From Candidatus Amarobacter glycogenicus (GTDB taxonomy: Bacteria > Chloroflexota > Dehalococcoidia > Tepidiformales > Tepidiformaceae), in the NCBI GenBank assembly GCA_016719395.1, contig JADJZF010000002.1, positions 186,001 through 250,000 on the forward strand: DNA of 64,000 nt. Direction: 5' to 3'. The notes beneath the pieces are model-generated. The model was not told the origin of the DNA. It made no database searches and worked only from the letters and a program-made list of their open reading frames with translations. Positions 41,609-49,664 of the stretch are shown piece by piece (the first letter of the stretch is position 1; the number at the start of each line of letters is the position of its first letter). The translations under genes and the position numbers were made by a program.

Positions 41609-43549
41609 ATGTTGAACCTTCCCTGGGACCTCTGGCTGAATCCGATTGACCTGCCCCCCGGTCTCACCCTCGAGACGGCGTTCGATGCCCCCACCGGGCG
41701 GCTGCAACTCACCGTGGTCAACAACTCCGGCGTTGCGGTCGTGCCTGGCGAGGTCGGCGTCGTGGGCGAACTCGATGCACCCGCGACTGGCAACTGGGCC
41801 TGGCTCCACGGCCGCTATATGCAGATGGACGCGCTCGTCCGGAACTTCGGTGAAGACTCACCACCCGGCTACGACGGTCGCTTCCTCCGCGATGCGGGCG
41901 AGACCCGTACCTACGTCTCTCGCGAAGTCGGTGCGCTCTCGATCCTTTCGCAGCAGCCATCTGTGCTCCTCGTAGGCTCGCTCCGCGGCGACCGCTTCTT
42001 CTTTTCGATCGAATACACCCTCGACGCCGCTGAGACGCGCATCCAGGGCATCGCCCTCCGATTCGATCTCGAAGCCGTGGAACTCGCCCCCGGCGAGCGG
42101 CTGGTCTTGCCCCCGCTCCTCTTCATCGCCGGGGGCAACGCCCTCGACCTGGTGGAGCGGTACGCCGATGAGGTGGCCGAAGCGATGCAGGCCCGCGTGC
42201 CCGCCCGTGTCCCGACCGGCTGGTGCAGCTGGTACTACTTCTACAACCGCGTCAGCGAGGCCGATGTGCTCGCCAACCTCTCGGACATGGTGCGCGAGAT
42301 GCACCCTGCCGAATTCGTCCAGATCGACGACGGCTTCCAGTCGCACACCGGCGACTGGCTCATTCCGAACGAGAAGTTCCCTTCCGGCATGAAGGCCCTC
42401 GCGGACGAGGTCCGCGCCGCCGGCTACACGCCCGGGCTCTGGCTCGCACCCTTCGTCCTCAACGAGCACTCCGCCGCCCTGCGTGAACACCCGGACATGG
42501 TGCTGAAGACGCACGACGGCCAGACGCTGTACGTGCAGACCTGGCTCGGCCGGTGCGCAGTCCTCGATTGCACGCACCCCGAGGCCGAAGCCTGGCTGCG
42601 CAACACCATTCGCACCACCGTGCGCGACTGGGGCTACGAGTACCTCAAGCTCGACGCTCTGAGCTTCGCCGCCGTGTCATCCACGCTGGTCCGCTATCAC
42701 ACACCCGGCACGACTGCCCCGGCCAACCTTCGCCGCGGGCTCGAGATCATTCGCGAAGAGGCCGGCGACGAGACATTCATCCTCGGCTGCACCTGCCATT
42801 TCGCTCCCGCCGTTGGCCTCGTCGATGCGATGCGCGTCGGCCCCGACGTAAAAGAGGTCTGGGCCGATGGCCCGAACCCGTCGGTGAAGCATGCCATGCG
42901 CCTCACCCTGCAGCGTAACTGGATGCACATGCGCTGGTGGGCGAACGACCCGGACTGCCTCATCGTGCGCGATACCGACACGTCGCTCGATGAGGCCGAG
43001 ACTCGCTTTCTTGCCACTGGCATCGCCCTCAGCGGCGGCATGGTCGTCGCCAGCGACGACCTGCCGAAGCTCAACCCACAGCGGCGCGAGATGGCACTTG
43101 CCCTCTTCCCGCCGGCCGGCGTCGCGGCTCTCCCGGTCGACCCCTCCGACGGTCCGGTCCCGCGCGTCTGGCGAGCCGACCTCGGTGAGGGCCGTTCGCT
43201 GATCGGCGTCCTGAACTGGGACGACACATCAGAGTGGGTCCCCTGGACCGAAATCCTGCGCCCCGGCGAGGTTGCCTTCGACGTCTGGAACGCCCGCATG
43301 CTCCCCATGGGCGATGTCTTCCTGCGTGCCCACGAAGGCACGCTCTGGCAGGTCTCGGCCCCCGGCAAGACCCCCCGCGTCGTCGGCGACTCGGCCGGCC
43401 TCACCCGGAAGGACCTCTTCGCCCGTCAGGTCTCGGGCCGCCTCCAGGTTCGCAACGACGCGGCTCTGCCGCGAGTCATCGCCATCCAGCACCGCGGCCA
43501 GGCGTGGGAAGTCGACCTCGCCCCCGGCGAGATGCGCTGGTTCGATTAG
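41609..43549 (+). CDS. Alpha-galactosidase, glycoside hydrolase family 36
   Basis: 646 residues, no signal peptide, so probably cytoplasmic. The (beta/alpha)8 barrel carries W-C-S-W-Y-Y-F-Y near 200, Q-I-D-D-G-F-Q near 235, the nucleophile Asp in Y-L-K-L-D-A-L, and the acid/base Asp in M-R-V-G-P-D-V. N- and C-terminal beta domains flank it. It removes alpha-galactose from raffinose-type sugars, feeding galK. The start at ATG 41609 has a leaderless -10; the frame upstream overlaps the nucleotidyltransferase and is non-coding. Confidence 0.93.
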   Translation: MLNLPWDLWLNPIDLPPGLTLETAFDAPTGRLQLTVVNNSGVAVVPGEVGVVGELDAPATGNWAWLHGRYMQMDALVRNFGEDSPPGYDGRFLRDAGETRTYVSREVGALSILSQQPSVLLVGSLRGDRFFFSIEYTLDAAETRIQGIALRFDLEAVELAPGERLVLPPLLFIAGGNALDLVERYADEVAEAMQARVPARVPTGWCSWYYFYNRVSEADVLANLSDMVREMHPAEFVQIDDGFQSHTGDWLIPNEKFPSGMKALADEVRAAGYTPGLWLAPFVLNEHSAALREHPDMVLKTHDGQTLYVQTWLGRCAVLDCTHPEAEAWLRNTIRTTVRDWGYEYLKLDALSFAAVSSTLVRYHTPGTTAPANLRRGLEIIREEAGDETFILGCTCHFAPAVGLVDAMRVGPDVKEVWADGPNPSVKHAMRLTLQRNWMHMRWWANDPDCLIVRDTDTSLDEAETRFLATGIALSGGMVVASDDLPKLNPQRREMALALFPPAGVAALPVDPSDGPVPRVWRADLGEGRSLIGVLNWDDTSEWVPWTEILRPGEVAFDVWNARMLPMGDVFLRAHEGTLWQVSAPGKTPRVVGDSAGLTRKDLFARQVSGRLQVRNDAALPRVIAIQHRGQAWEVDLAPGEMRWFD

Positions 43550-43565
43550 CGGCCAGAGGGACGTG

Positions 43566-43838
43566 TCACGACTGAGGGTGCTCTACGGGACGATTGCTCA
43601 GCCCACCGCTCGGCGTCGCTTCGCCGTAGACATCGTAGGTGTAGGACTTCTGGCTGTTGCCCGAGCTGTCGACGATGGCCATCGTCGAGCCCAGGCCGTC
43701 GACGTAGCTCGAGACAATGCCGGTGCCGGAGGGGAGCGTCGTGGTCGTCATCCTGCCCGCATCATCATGCGAATACGTGGTGGAATTCGAGTTCCAGTCG
43801 AATGACAGATGTGAGGCGTTCGCGCTGTCGTAGGTCAC
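43566..43838 (-). pseudogene. Orphan Rhs core module 4, truncated
   Basis: About 90 residues of Rhs/YD-repeat core (W-N-S-N-S-T-T-Y-S-H-D-D-A-G-R-M, then Y-V-D-G-L-G-S-T-M-A-I-V-D and Y-T-Y-D-V-Y-G-E-A-T). It breaks off at G-G-L-S-N with an unrelated nine-residue end and a stop, so it has neither the R-A-R-Y-Y-D-P motif nor a toxin tail. It is the last and most decayed copy of the array, next to the alpha-galactosidase gene. Confidence 0.75.
43596..43810 (-). repeat. Rhs core repeat copy 4
   Basis: Nucleotide-level copy of the module found at 44775-45092, 46225-46440 and 47683-48000. A few substitutions separate the copies, for example CATGCG for CGTACG around the YD repeat. Confidence 0.8.
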
Positions 43839-43930
43839 GTGGTTCGAGCCGCCGGAGACACGCTACGCCTGACGCCTCGACGGGACATAGTCTCCGGAAT
43901 GATCGCGGCCAGTCGAAAACTGCTGGCCCA

Positions 43931-44509
43931 TCACGTCCGCACCGACGGACTTAGCCGCGCCCGAGTCCTGCGCTGGTGGAGGTACGCAGAGGCGATACCA
44001 CCTGCGACGTCACCAAGCGCCAGCCGCCCGAGAGGACCAAATATCCGAGCGTTTACGCGCCCGTATGGGTAATCACCGTCCCAGCATTCGACTGCCGTGG
44101 AAAGGTCTGAGTGGCGAACGAGAAACGGAAGTACGTTGTTTGTGAGTTCATCCAAGCATGCTTCCGCAAGCTGGTCAGCGTTCACGACCGGGAGGCTTCG
44201 GAACCGAAATGGTGGCGAAACGTGGCCGACGGAATCTCCCAGCTGAGAATTAGACGCCTCGGCTGGGCTGATGCTCTTCCATCTCGCTTCAATGGGTCTG
44301 AGCGCCTCGAATCCGATGCCGAAGTAGATGTTGAGCTCTGGATCTTCCCGGGCTCTGACCAACTGGAATACGATTCTCTGAGTTATTCCACCTGGCACCT
44401 TTCTGAGAAATGAGCGGCCCGGGCCGCTTCTGAACCCCAGTCCGGTAAGAAATGGTCTCAGTGAATTCGCAACTGTGAGGTTGACTATCGCGGCAGCTAT
44501 CTTATGCAA
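43931..44509 (-). CDS. DUF4304-like protein, candidate immunity protein of Rhs module 3
   Basis: 192 residues. The opening (F-L-T-G-L-G-F-R-S-G-P-G-R-S-F-L-R-K) followed by a strand with V-F-Q-L-V-R and I-Y-F-G-I-G-F resembles DUF4304 proteins, which occur next to polymorphic toxins. It starts 13 bases after the end of Rhs module 3, the standard immunity-gene position. Base composition is lower in GC than the surrounding operons, suggesting transfer. No signal peptide. Confidence 0.6.
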   Translation of the reverse strand: MHKIAAAIVNLTVANSLRPFLTGLGFRSGPGRSFLRKVPGGITQRIVFQLVRAREDPELNIYFGIGFEALRPIEARWKSISPAEASNSQLGDSVGHVSPPFRFRSLPVVNADQLAEACLDELTNNVLPFLVRHSDLSTAVECWDGDYPYGRVNARIFGPLGRLALGDVAGGIASAYLHQRRTRARLSPSVRT

Positions 44510-44522
44510 TCTTTCATCCTCC

Positions 44523-45197
44523 CTAGGGAACGTCTACGTAACCCTTTATCGAGCGCAGACCCGCTCCGGTCCTTTCCAGATGGGCTCGCCATCCGCCCGG
44601 TGCCTTTCCTGACAACGTTCGGCTTCCTCCGGATCCGCCGCTGGGCCTCCGGAATCCGCTCGCCCCGCATTCTGGCGTCGCCGCAATGCAAGAGCCAGTG
44701 GGATCCCTCAAAAGGACGGGGTTGTTAGCGGCATAGCGATACGAAAGTTCCAGCCAGTTCGGTCCAACAGCCATGGGCTCCCGACTGAGGAACACCCCCG
44801 TCTACGGGTCATAATACCTCGCCCGCAGGTACTGCAGGCCGGTGCCGTCGGTCTGCTGGACGCCGAAGTCGAATTCGTTACTTAGCCCACCGCTGGGCGT
44901 GGCTTCGCCGTAGACATCGTAGGCGTAGGACTTCTGGCTGTTGCCCGAGCCGTCGACGATAGCCATCGTCGAGCCGAGGCCATCGACGTAGCTCGAGATA
45001 ATGTCTGTGCCGGAAGGAAGCGTCGTGGTCGTCATCCTGCCCGCATCATCGTACGAATACGTAGTGGAGTTCGAGTTCCAGTCGGTGACAGATGTGAGGC
45101 GGTTCGCGTTGTCGTAGCCGTAGGTCACCTGGTTCGAGCCACCCGGATAGGTGATCGAGGTTGCCGGACCTACGGTGCAACGATGGGCGCGAATCAA
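44523..45197 (-). pseudogene. Orphan Rhs module 3 with in-frame stop
   Basis: One frame of 225 codons interrupted by a TAG at about 44799-44801, exactly where the other copies have GAG (D-P-E-T-G becomes D-P-stop-T-G). Before the stop are Y-P-G-G-S-N-Q-V-T-Y-G-Y-D, the YD core and L-Q-Y-L-R-A-R-Y-Y-D-P; after it come F-L-S-R-E-P, N-N-P-V-L-L-R-D-P-T-G and a short Gly/Ser-rich tail of about 55 residues. A TTG at 45197 overlaps the stop of the preceding immunity-like gene. Probably inactive unless the stop is a sequencing error. Confidence 0.7.
44775..45092 (-). repeat. Rhs core repeat copy 3
   Basis: Copy of the shared Rhs core. Similarity continues into an extra YD repeat up to about 45145 that copy 4 partly shares and copy 1 lacks. 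Confidence 0.8.
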
Positions 45198-45604
45198 TTG
45201 AACTCGTCGACCTCAGTAAACCGTGACCGGGTTGGCAAAGCGAGCCACATCGTCGGGGCCGGTAGGGTTCGCACAAGCCTCTCCGCCGCTTCTCGGGAAT
45301 CGAGGACTGCCGCCACCGAGACATCGCTGGAACGCGGCATGTCGCTATCACCGGGCACCCCGACTACCAACCACAGCGCAGTGCCCCTCTTGGGCGATGC
45401 GCGGCCGTCAAGCGTCACCTGTCGTAAGAAGTACTCACTTTTCGAGCCGGATGGGAGCGCGCCGAGCCGTTCAACCTCCGAGAGACCTCGAGATTCGTCG
45501 TTCACTATCGAAGGAGCGCTAAGGATCGCCTCCCAGCTTCCCGGTTTGCCTTGCCTCGACTTGAAGCGGTCCAGCCTGAGAATCGCCCACATCTTCAGTA
45601 CCAC
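45194..45604 (-). CDS. Candidate immunity protein of Rhs module 2
   Basis: 136 residues, no signal peptide, mixed alpha/beta pattern with a charged middle (S-L-S-E-V-E-R-L-G-A-L-P-S-G-S-K-S-E). It overlaps the end of the module 2 toxin-like gene by 10 bases and its stop overlaps the start of module 3 by 4 bases, so it is locked into the cassette. No family recognised. Position is the only evidence for an immunity role. Confidence 0.55.
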   Translation of the reverse strand: MVLKMWAILRLDRFKSRQGKPGSWEAILSAPSIVNDESRGLSEVERLGALPSGSKSEYFLRQVTLDGRASPKRGTALWLVVGVPGDSDMPRSSDVSVAAVLDSREAAERLVRTLPAPTMWLALPTRSRFTEVDEFN

Positions 45605-46627
45605 CCGGAATCCGTCAGACTTCCGATTTTCTCACCTGTCTGTCGGCTGTACACGTTCCCCGTGTAGTCGAAGTACGGATCTGATCCCGGGTTAGTCCTA
45701 TCCAATTCATCCTTGATCTTGTGCAGACGGTAGCTGGCAGTGTTCCGGTCGATGCCGTGAAATTGCTCCAGATGATCGAAAACATCATCTTCGTTCGTTG
45801 TTCTGCGCCCTCGCCCCGAGTCCCATTCCGTCGCGTTGATGGATGCCGCGATGAGCGCGGTGATCACTTCGCCAAAGTCGCCCAGTCGATCCAAGACCGC
45901 AGAGCGATATGCGTCGTCCAGAACTCCCTGCAGCACCTCTGCGCCCACGCCGCCGCTGCATGTGAATGCACCCGAATACTCGTCAAGCAGTGTGCAGATT
46001 CGATACAGTCCCCACGAGACTCCGTTGACGTATCGTTGCTCAATCCACTGGTTCGGAGCGATCGATGCGTACCCGAAGACCGAAGCGGAGGTCCACGCCC
46101 AGTGTTCGCGGAACTGGGTGTCGTCGCTCTCGCTCGGATACAGGCCGCTCGGGTCGCTGAACCTCGCCGGATTCCCGCCGCCATACGCGAACGGATTCCC
46201 CCAGCCATCCATTCCCTGTAGCCATCGGCTCCCGCGACAGGAACACCCCCGTCTCGGGGTCGTAGTACCGCGCCCGCAGGTACTGCAGGCCCGTGCCGTC
46301 CGTCTGCTGGCCGGCGAAGTCGAACTCATTGCTTAGCCCGCCGGAGGGGGTGGCTTCGCCGTAGACATCGTAGGTGTAGGACTTCTGGCTGTTGCCCGAG
46401 CTGTCGACGATGGCCATCGTCGAGCCGAGGCCGTCCGCCAGGTAGTAGTACCAACTCCCGCCCTGCTTCATCGCCGTCAGGCCGGCGCCGTAGACGTACT
46501 GGTTGCCGTCGTCGAGGACGACCGGGAGGCCGGAAGCGATGTCCCAGGTGAAGGTCGTCGTCGCGCCGCCGCTGACCACCCGCGAGTCGCGCAGGCCGAC
46601 GCCCCGGTAGGCGAAGCTGGTCGTCAC
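45595..46627 (-). CDS. Orphan Rhs module 2 with toxin-like C-terminus, frameshifted
   Basis: It opens with GTG at 46627 overlapping the RDD gene's stop. Residues to about 135 are Rhs (V-Y-G-A-G-L, Y-Y-Y-L-A-D-G-L-G-S-T, L-R-A-R-Y-Y-D-P-E-T-G-V-F-L-S-R-E-P). Near 46195-46210 the frame shifts and continues G-W-G-N-P-F-A-Y-G-G-G-N-P-A-R-F-S-D-P-S-G-L-Y, the usual Rhs cleavage border. A unique tail of about 185 residues follows, ending H-G-I-D-R-N-T-A-S...F-D-Y-T-G-N-V-Y-S-R-Q-T-G-E-K-I-G-S-L-T, a pattern I associate with polymorphic-toxin nuclease domains (tentative). Length is 3n+1. Confidence 0.7.
46225..46440 (-). repeat. Rhs core repeat copy 2
   Basis: Shared core from the S-R-E-P border to G-L-G-S-T-M-A-I-V-D. 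Beyond 46440 it diverges to a W-Y-Y-Y-L-A-D-G form, so the upstream part comes from a different Rhs repeat than in copies 1, 3 and 4. Confidence 0.8.
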
Positions 46628-47082
46628 CGAGTTCGTTCTTCCACCACCACGGTCCCCCCCACAAAATCGTGGACGGTTCGGTGGTCTCGCCGGACGAGCC
46701 CGCAGCCAAGATCAACGACCGCGACGCCAGTCACGGCCAGACTGAACAGACTGTCGACCTCCGGCGTCGTGGACACTGCCGCCGCGACGAAGAACCCATC
46801 GCGCAGGGCGAGCCGCAAGACCGAGAACCTGGCGCTGACCGGCGCGACCGTTAGGTGGAAGAAGTACTTGCCCGGCGTCGCATGTGCGAAGTAGTGGAAG
46901 CCGAGTCTAAACCCAACTCCGATGGCAATCGCTGCCCAGGCCACGTTGCTGATAAACGGATAGAGCGCTGCGGCGAGTATGGCACCATCGACAACGGACG
47001 CCCCAATCCGCCTGCCGAGGTAGGCTGTATTGACCTTCGTAGCGCGCCAAGGCCGGCCATTCTGTGCCATCCCGCCGGCCAA
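46624..47082 (-). CDS. RDD-family membrane protein, candidate immunity protein of Rhs module 1
   Basis: 152 residues with three to four membrane helices. The RDD signature is seen as Y-L-G-R-R-I-G-A-S-V-V-D-G (R...D) and the closing R-T-V-H-D-F-V-G-G-T. H-Y-F-A-H-A-T-P-G-K-Y matches the family's 'TPGK' loop. The ATG directly follows the stop of the module 1 toxin-like gene, and its own stop overlaps the GTG of module 2. A membrane immunity protein would fit a toxin acting on membranes or entering through them (inference). Confidence 0.75.
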   Translation of the reverse strand: MAGGMAQNGRPWRATKVNTAYLGRRIGASVVDGAILAAALYPFISNVAWAAIAIGVGFRLGFHYFAHATPGKYFFHLTVAPVSARFSVLRLALRDGFFVAAAVSTTPEVDSLFSLAVTGVAVVDLGCGLVRRDHRTVHDFVGGTVVVEERTR

Positions 47083-48030
47083 TCAGCAGCCTCCTTGTCG
47101 TCGACATGACACTTCCGCCCAAAGAAGGCCAAGGATGGGAATTTGCGACAGCTCTATCCATTGGGCGACCCTCGCGGAACAAGTGGTGTCACCGGCGCAC
47201 TTCCACACGTCCCAGTCGCCCAACTGTTCGCGTGCCGAGCGCCCGTTGAGCTCACACTGCAGATCGCCTCTGCACCCGTGGCTGTATCTCCACCACTCCC
47301 TGAGCACTGCCGCGTAGGTGGACCATGGGAGATCCGCGAATCCTGCGTCGCCCGTGACAAAGTCGCAGTCAGGATTCGCGACGTAGGACTCCACGCCTGA
47401 GAGGCTCCGCGAGTGACAATACTGCCACTCGCCTTGATATTCCCGAAGCCAACCGCCAACCTCGTCAAAACCGCGTGGGTAGATGCCCGGTGCGAGGTCG
47501 CAACTCTGCGGGGTGGTCCATGTGCATCCCATGTATCCCCCGGCCCGTTCGTGACACCCGACGTTGCCAACTTCGCAGCCTTCGGTATCGATGGCGACCG
47601 TGCCCGAGGGGTCAATCATCGACGCGGGACGGGCATTCGCGTAACCGTGATTCGAGTGCGTCCACCTCGGGCCAACGGCCATCGGCTCCCGACTCAGGAA
47701 CGTCCCCGTCTCGAGGTCGAAGTACCGCGCCCGCAGGTACTGCAGCCCCGTCCCGTCGGTCTGCTGGCCGGCGAAGTCGAACTCGTTCGAAAGCCCGCCA
47801 CTCGCTGTCGCTTCGCCGTAGACATCGTAGGTGTAGGACTTCTGGCTGTTGCCGGAGCTATCTACGATAGCCATCGTCGAGCCAAGGCCGTCGACGTAGC
47901 TCGAGACAATGCCGGTGCCGGAAGGAAGCGTGGTGCTCGTCATCCTGCCTGCATCATCATACGAATACGTGGTGGAGTTCGAGTTCCAGTCGGTGACAGA
48001 CTCGTGCAAGGTTCGTGTGGCGGCTGCCAC
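47083..48030 (-). CDS. Orphan Rhs module 1 with Cys-rich C-terminus
   Basis: 315 residues. After about 12 residues read from the alkyltransferase gene the Rhs core starts at 48000: D-W-N-S-N-S-T-T-Y-S-Y-D-D-A-G-R-M, G-L-G-S-T-M-A-I-V-D, L-R-A-R-Y-F-D-L-E-T-G-T-F-L-S-R-E-P and I-D-P-S-G-T-V, the core end. The unique tail of about 170 residues has 12 cysteines and several Trp, ending in a hydrophobic stretch (L-S-Q-I-P-I-L-G-L-L-W). No toxin family recognised. There is no N-terminal secretion domain, so it is an orphan module; the first codon is uncertain. Confidence 0.7.
   Translation of the reverse strand: MAAATRTLHESVTDWNSNSTTYSYDDAGRMTSTTLPSGTGIVSSYVDGLGSTMAIVDSSGNSQKSYTYDVYGEATASGGLSNEFDFAGQQTDGTGLQYLRARYFDLETGTFLSREPMAVGPRWTHSNHGYANARPASMIDPSGTVAIDTEGCEVGNVGCHERAGGYMGCTWTTPQSCDLAPGIYPRGFDEVGGWLREYQGEWQYCHSRSLSGVESYVANPDCDFVTGDAGFADLPWSTYAAVLREWWRYSHGCRGDLQCELNGRSAREQLGDWDVWKCAGDTTCSARVAQWIELSQIPILGLLWAEVSCRRQGGC
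47683..48000 (-). repeat. Rhs core repeat copy 1
   Basis: Longest clean copy. Similarity to copies 3 and 4 stops sharply at 48000/48001, where the sequence becomes the 3' end of the alkyltransferase-like gene; this marks a recombination joint. Confidence 0.8.
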
Positions 48031-48344
48031 CTACTCCCCACCCACCGGTATTCCCGCAATCGGATCTTCCCCGCCAGGTCGAACCGCACTCCCTCTGCCT
48101 CCAGCCGTTGCCGCTGGAAGTCCACAGCCGGACCGCGGTTGCCATGACTGATGCCGCCGCGCACATTCACCACCCGCCACCAGGGCACGCCGCTCGTGCC
48201 GGGGAGGTTGTGGAGGGCGTAGCCAACCGCCCGGGCCGCTGCCGGGGCCCCGAGTTCGAGCGCGACCTGCCCGTAGGTCACCACACGTCCCGCGGGCACC
48301 TGCGTCACGTAGCCGTACACCCGCTCATAGAACGTCTCATCCAC
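47940..48344 (-). CDS. Alkyltransferase-like (ATL) DNA repair protein, altered 3' end
   Basis: GTG at 48344 follows GGAGGAT. The protein has the MGMT C-terminal domain: V-P-A-G-R-V-V-T-Y-G-Q-V-A near 15, A-A-R-A-V-G-Y-A-L-H, and G-V-P-W-W-R-V-V-N, where the acceptor motif P-C-H-R is P-W-W-R. Trp for Cys marks ATL proteins that flag O6-alkylguanine for excision repair rather than transfer the alkyl group. The native end should be near W-V-G-S-R-W; the last ~24 residues are read out of frame through Rhs copy 1, so the original stop was lost. Confidence 0.85.
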   Translation of the reverse strand: MDETFYERVYGYVTQVPAGRVVTYGQVALELGAPAAARAVGYALHNLPGTSGVPWWRVVNVRGGISHGNRGPAVDFQRQRLEAEGVRFDLAGKIRLREYRWVGSRWQPPHEPCTSLSPTGTRTPPRIRMMMQAG

Positions 48345-48411
48345 GCCGCGGATCCTCCGACGGCGCACGCTTACCAACCACTGCCCGCCAACGGCCAACC
48401 TCCGCCGGCCG

Positions 48412-48417
48412 TATCAT
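48412..48417 (+). promoter_or_regulatory. -10 element of CoA-transferase gene
   Basis: TATCAT lies 10 bases before the ATG at 48428, leaving a leader of at most a few bases. Confidence 0.45.
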
Positions 48418-48427
48418 TTCCGCCACT

Positions 48428-49610
48428 ATGACCACACCCGAACCCATCCTGCCCCTCACCGGGATCCGCGTCATCACCACCGGCCAGATCCTCGCCGCGC
48501 CGTTCTGTTCCACCCTCTTCGCCGAATTCCGGGGCCGAAGTAATCAAGATCGAACCACCCGTCACCGGCGAATCGAACCGCGGCAGCGTCTCCTTCGCCC
48601 AGGACAACCGCGGACAGAAAGCGATCACCCTCGACATCACCAGGCCGGAAGGCGCCGCCGTCTTCCGCCGCCTCGCCGACAGGGCAGACGTACTGGTCGA
48701 TAACAACCGCCCGGGCGCACTCGAGAAGTGGGGCTTCGCCCCCGATACCCTCCGCGAAACGAACTCCGGACTCGTCACCGTGCGCATCAGCGGCTACGGA
48801 CAGACCGGGCCCTACAAGGACCGCGCCGGCTTCGACCGCGTCGCCCTGGCCTTCGCCGGCATCACCGGCCTGACTGGCTATCCCGACCGTCCGCCCGTTC
48901 GCCCGGCGTACTTCGTGGCGGACTATGGCGCCGGCATGTTCGCCGCCTTCGGCGCGATGCTCGCCCTCCGCGCGCGCGACCAGACCGGCAAGGGCCAGGA
49001 CGTCGACATGGCGCTCTACGAAGCGGTCTGGCGCATGAGCGGCACCCACATTGCCAGCTACGGGCTCCAGGGCAAGGACCGCGAGCGCTCCGGCAACTAC
49101 ATGCCCGGCGTCGTCCCCGCCGAGCAGTTCGAAACATCCGATGGCCACTTCCTCGTCATCAACGCGACCACTCCGCGTGCGTTCAGCAAGCTCTGCGAAG
49201 CGATCGGGCAGCCCGAGCTCGTGCATGACCCGCGATTCGCCCCCCGGACGAACCTGATGCAGAACCACGCTGCCATCCACGCCATCCTCGGGGAATGGGT
49301 AGGCCAGCGCCCGCTCGCCGAATGCCAGGCCACCCTCGATCAGTTCGGAGTGCCCGCGACGAAGGTCTACCTTATGGAGGACATCGTCGGCGACCCGCAC
49401 TTCGCCGACCGTCACCAGGTCCTCTCCGTGGAGTCAGCCGACTATGGCCACCTTCTCCAGCCCGGCGTCGTCCCCGTCCTCACCGCCACGCCAGGACGCG
49501 TCGCCCACCGCGCACCGCTCCTCGGCGAACACAACGAGGAGATCCTCCTCGGCCTGCTCGGGATGCAGCCCGCCGAGTTGGAGGGGCTCAAGGCGAAAGG
49601 ACTGGTCTGA
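48428..49610 (+). CDS. CaiB/BaiF CoA transferase, frameshifted
   Basis: The first 34 codons (L-P-L-T-G-I-R-V-I-T-T-G-Q-I-L-A-A-P-F) are the family III N-terminus. At 48529-48531 one extra C shifts the frame; coding continues as G-A-E-V-I-K-I-E-P-P, then N-R-G-Q-K-A-I-T-L-D, R-I-S-G-Y-G-Q-T-G-P-Y, V-D-M-A-L-Y-E-A and R-A-P-L-L-G-E-H-N-E-E-I-L. The catalytic Asp lies in the G-K-G-Q-D-V-D region. Without the insertion it is about 393 residues, the normal size. The frameshift looks like a sequence error. Confidence 0.88.
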
Positions 49611-49664
49611 TTCGGCCGCTCTCCGTATCGTGCCGGCCAGCGCGGGGCTCCGCGGGAGGGTTAG

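Noticed and set aside
43566..48030. CRISPR or transposon explanation for the repeats
   Set aside because: Repeats are 215-320 bases, code for protein in frame, and have no spacers, terminal inverted repeats or transposase.
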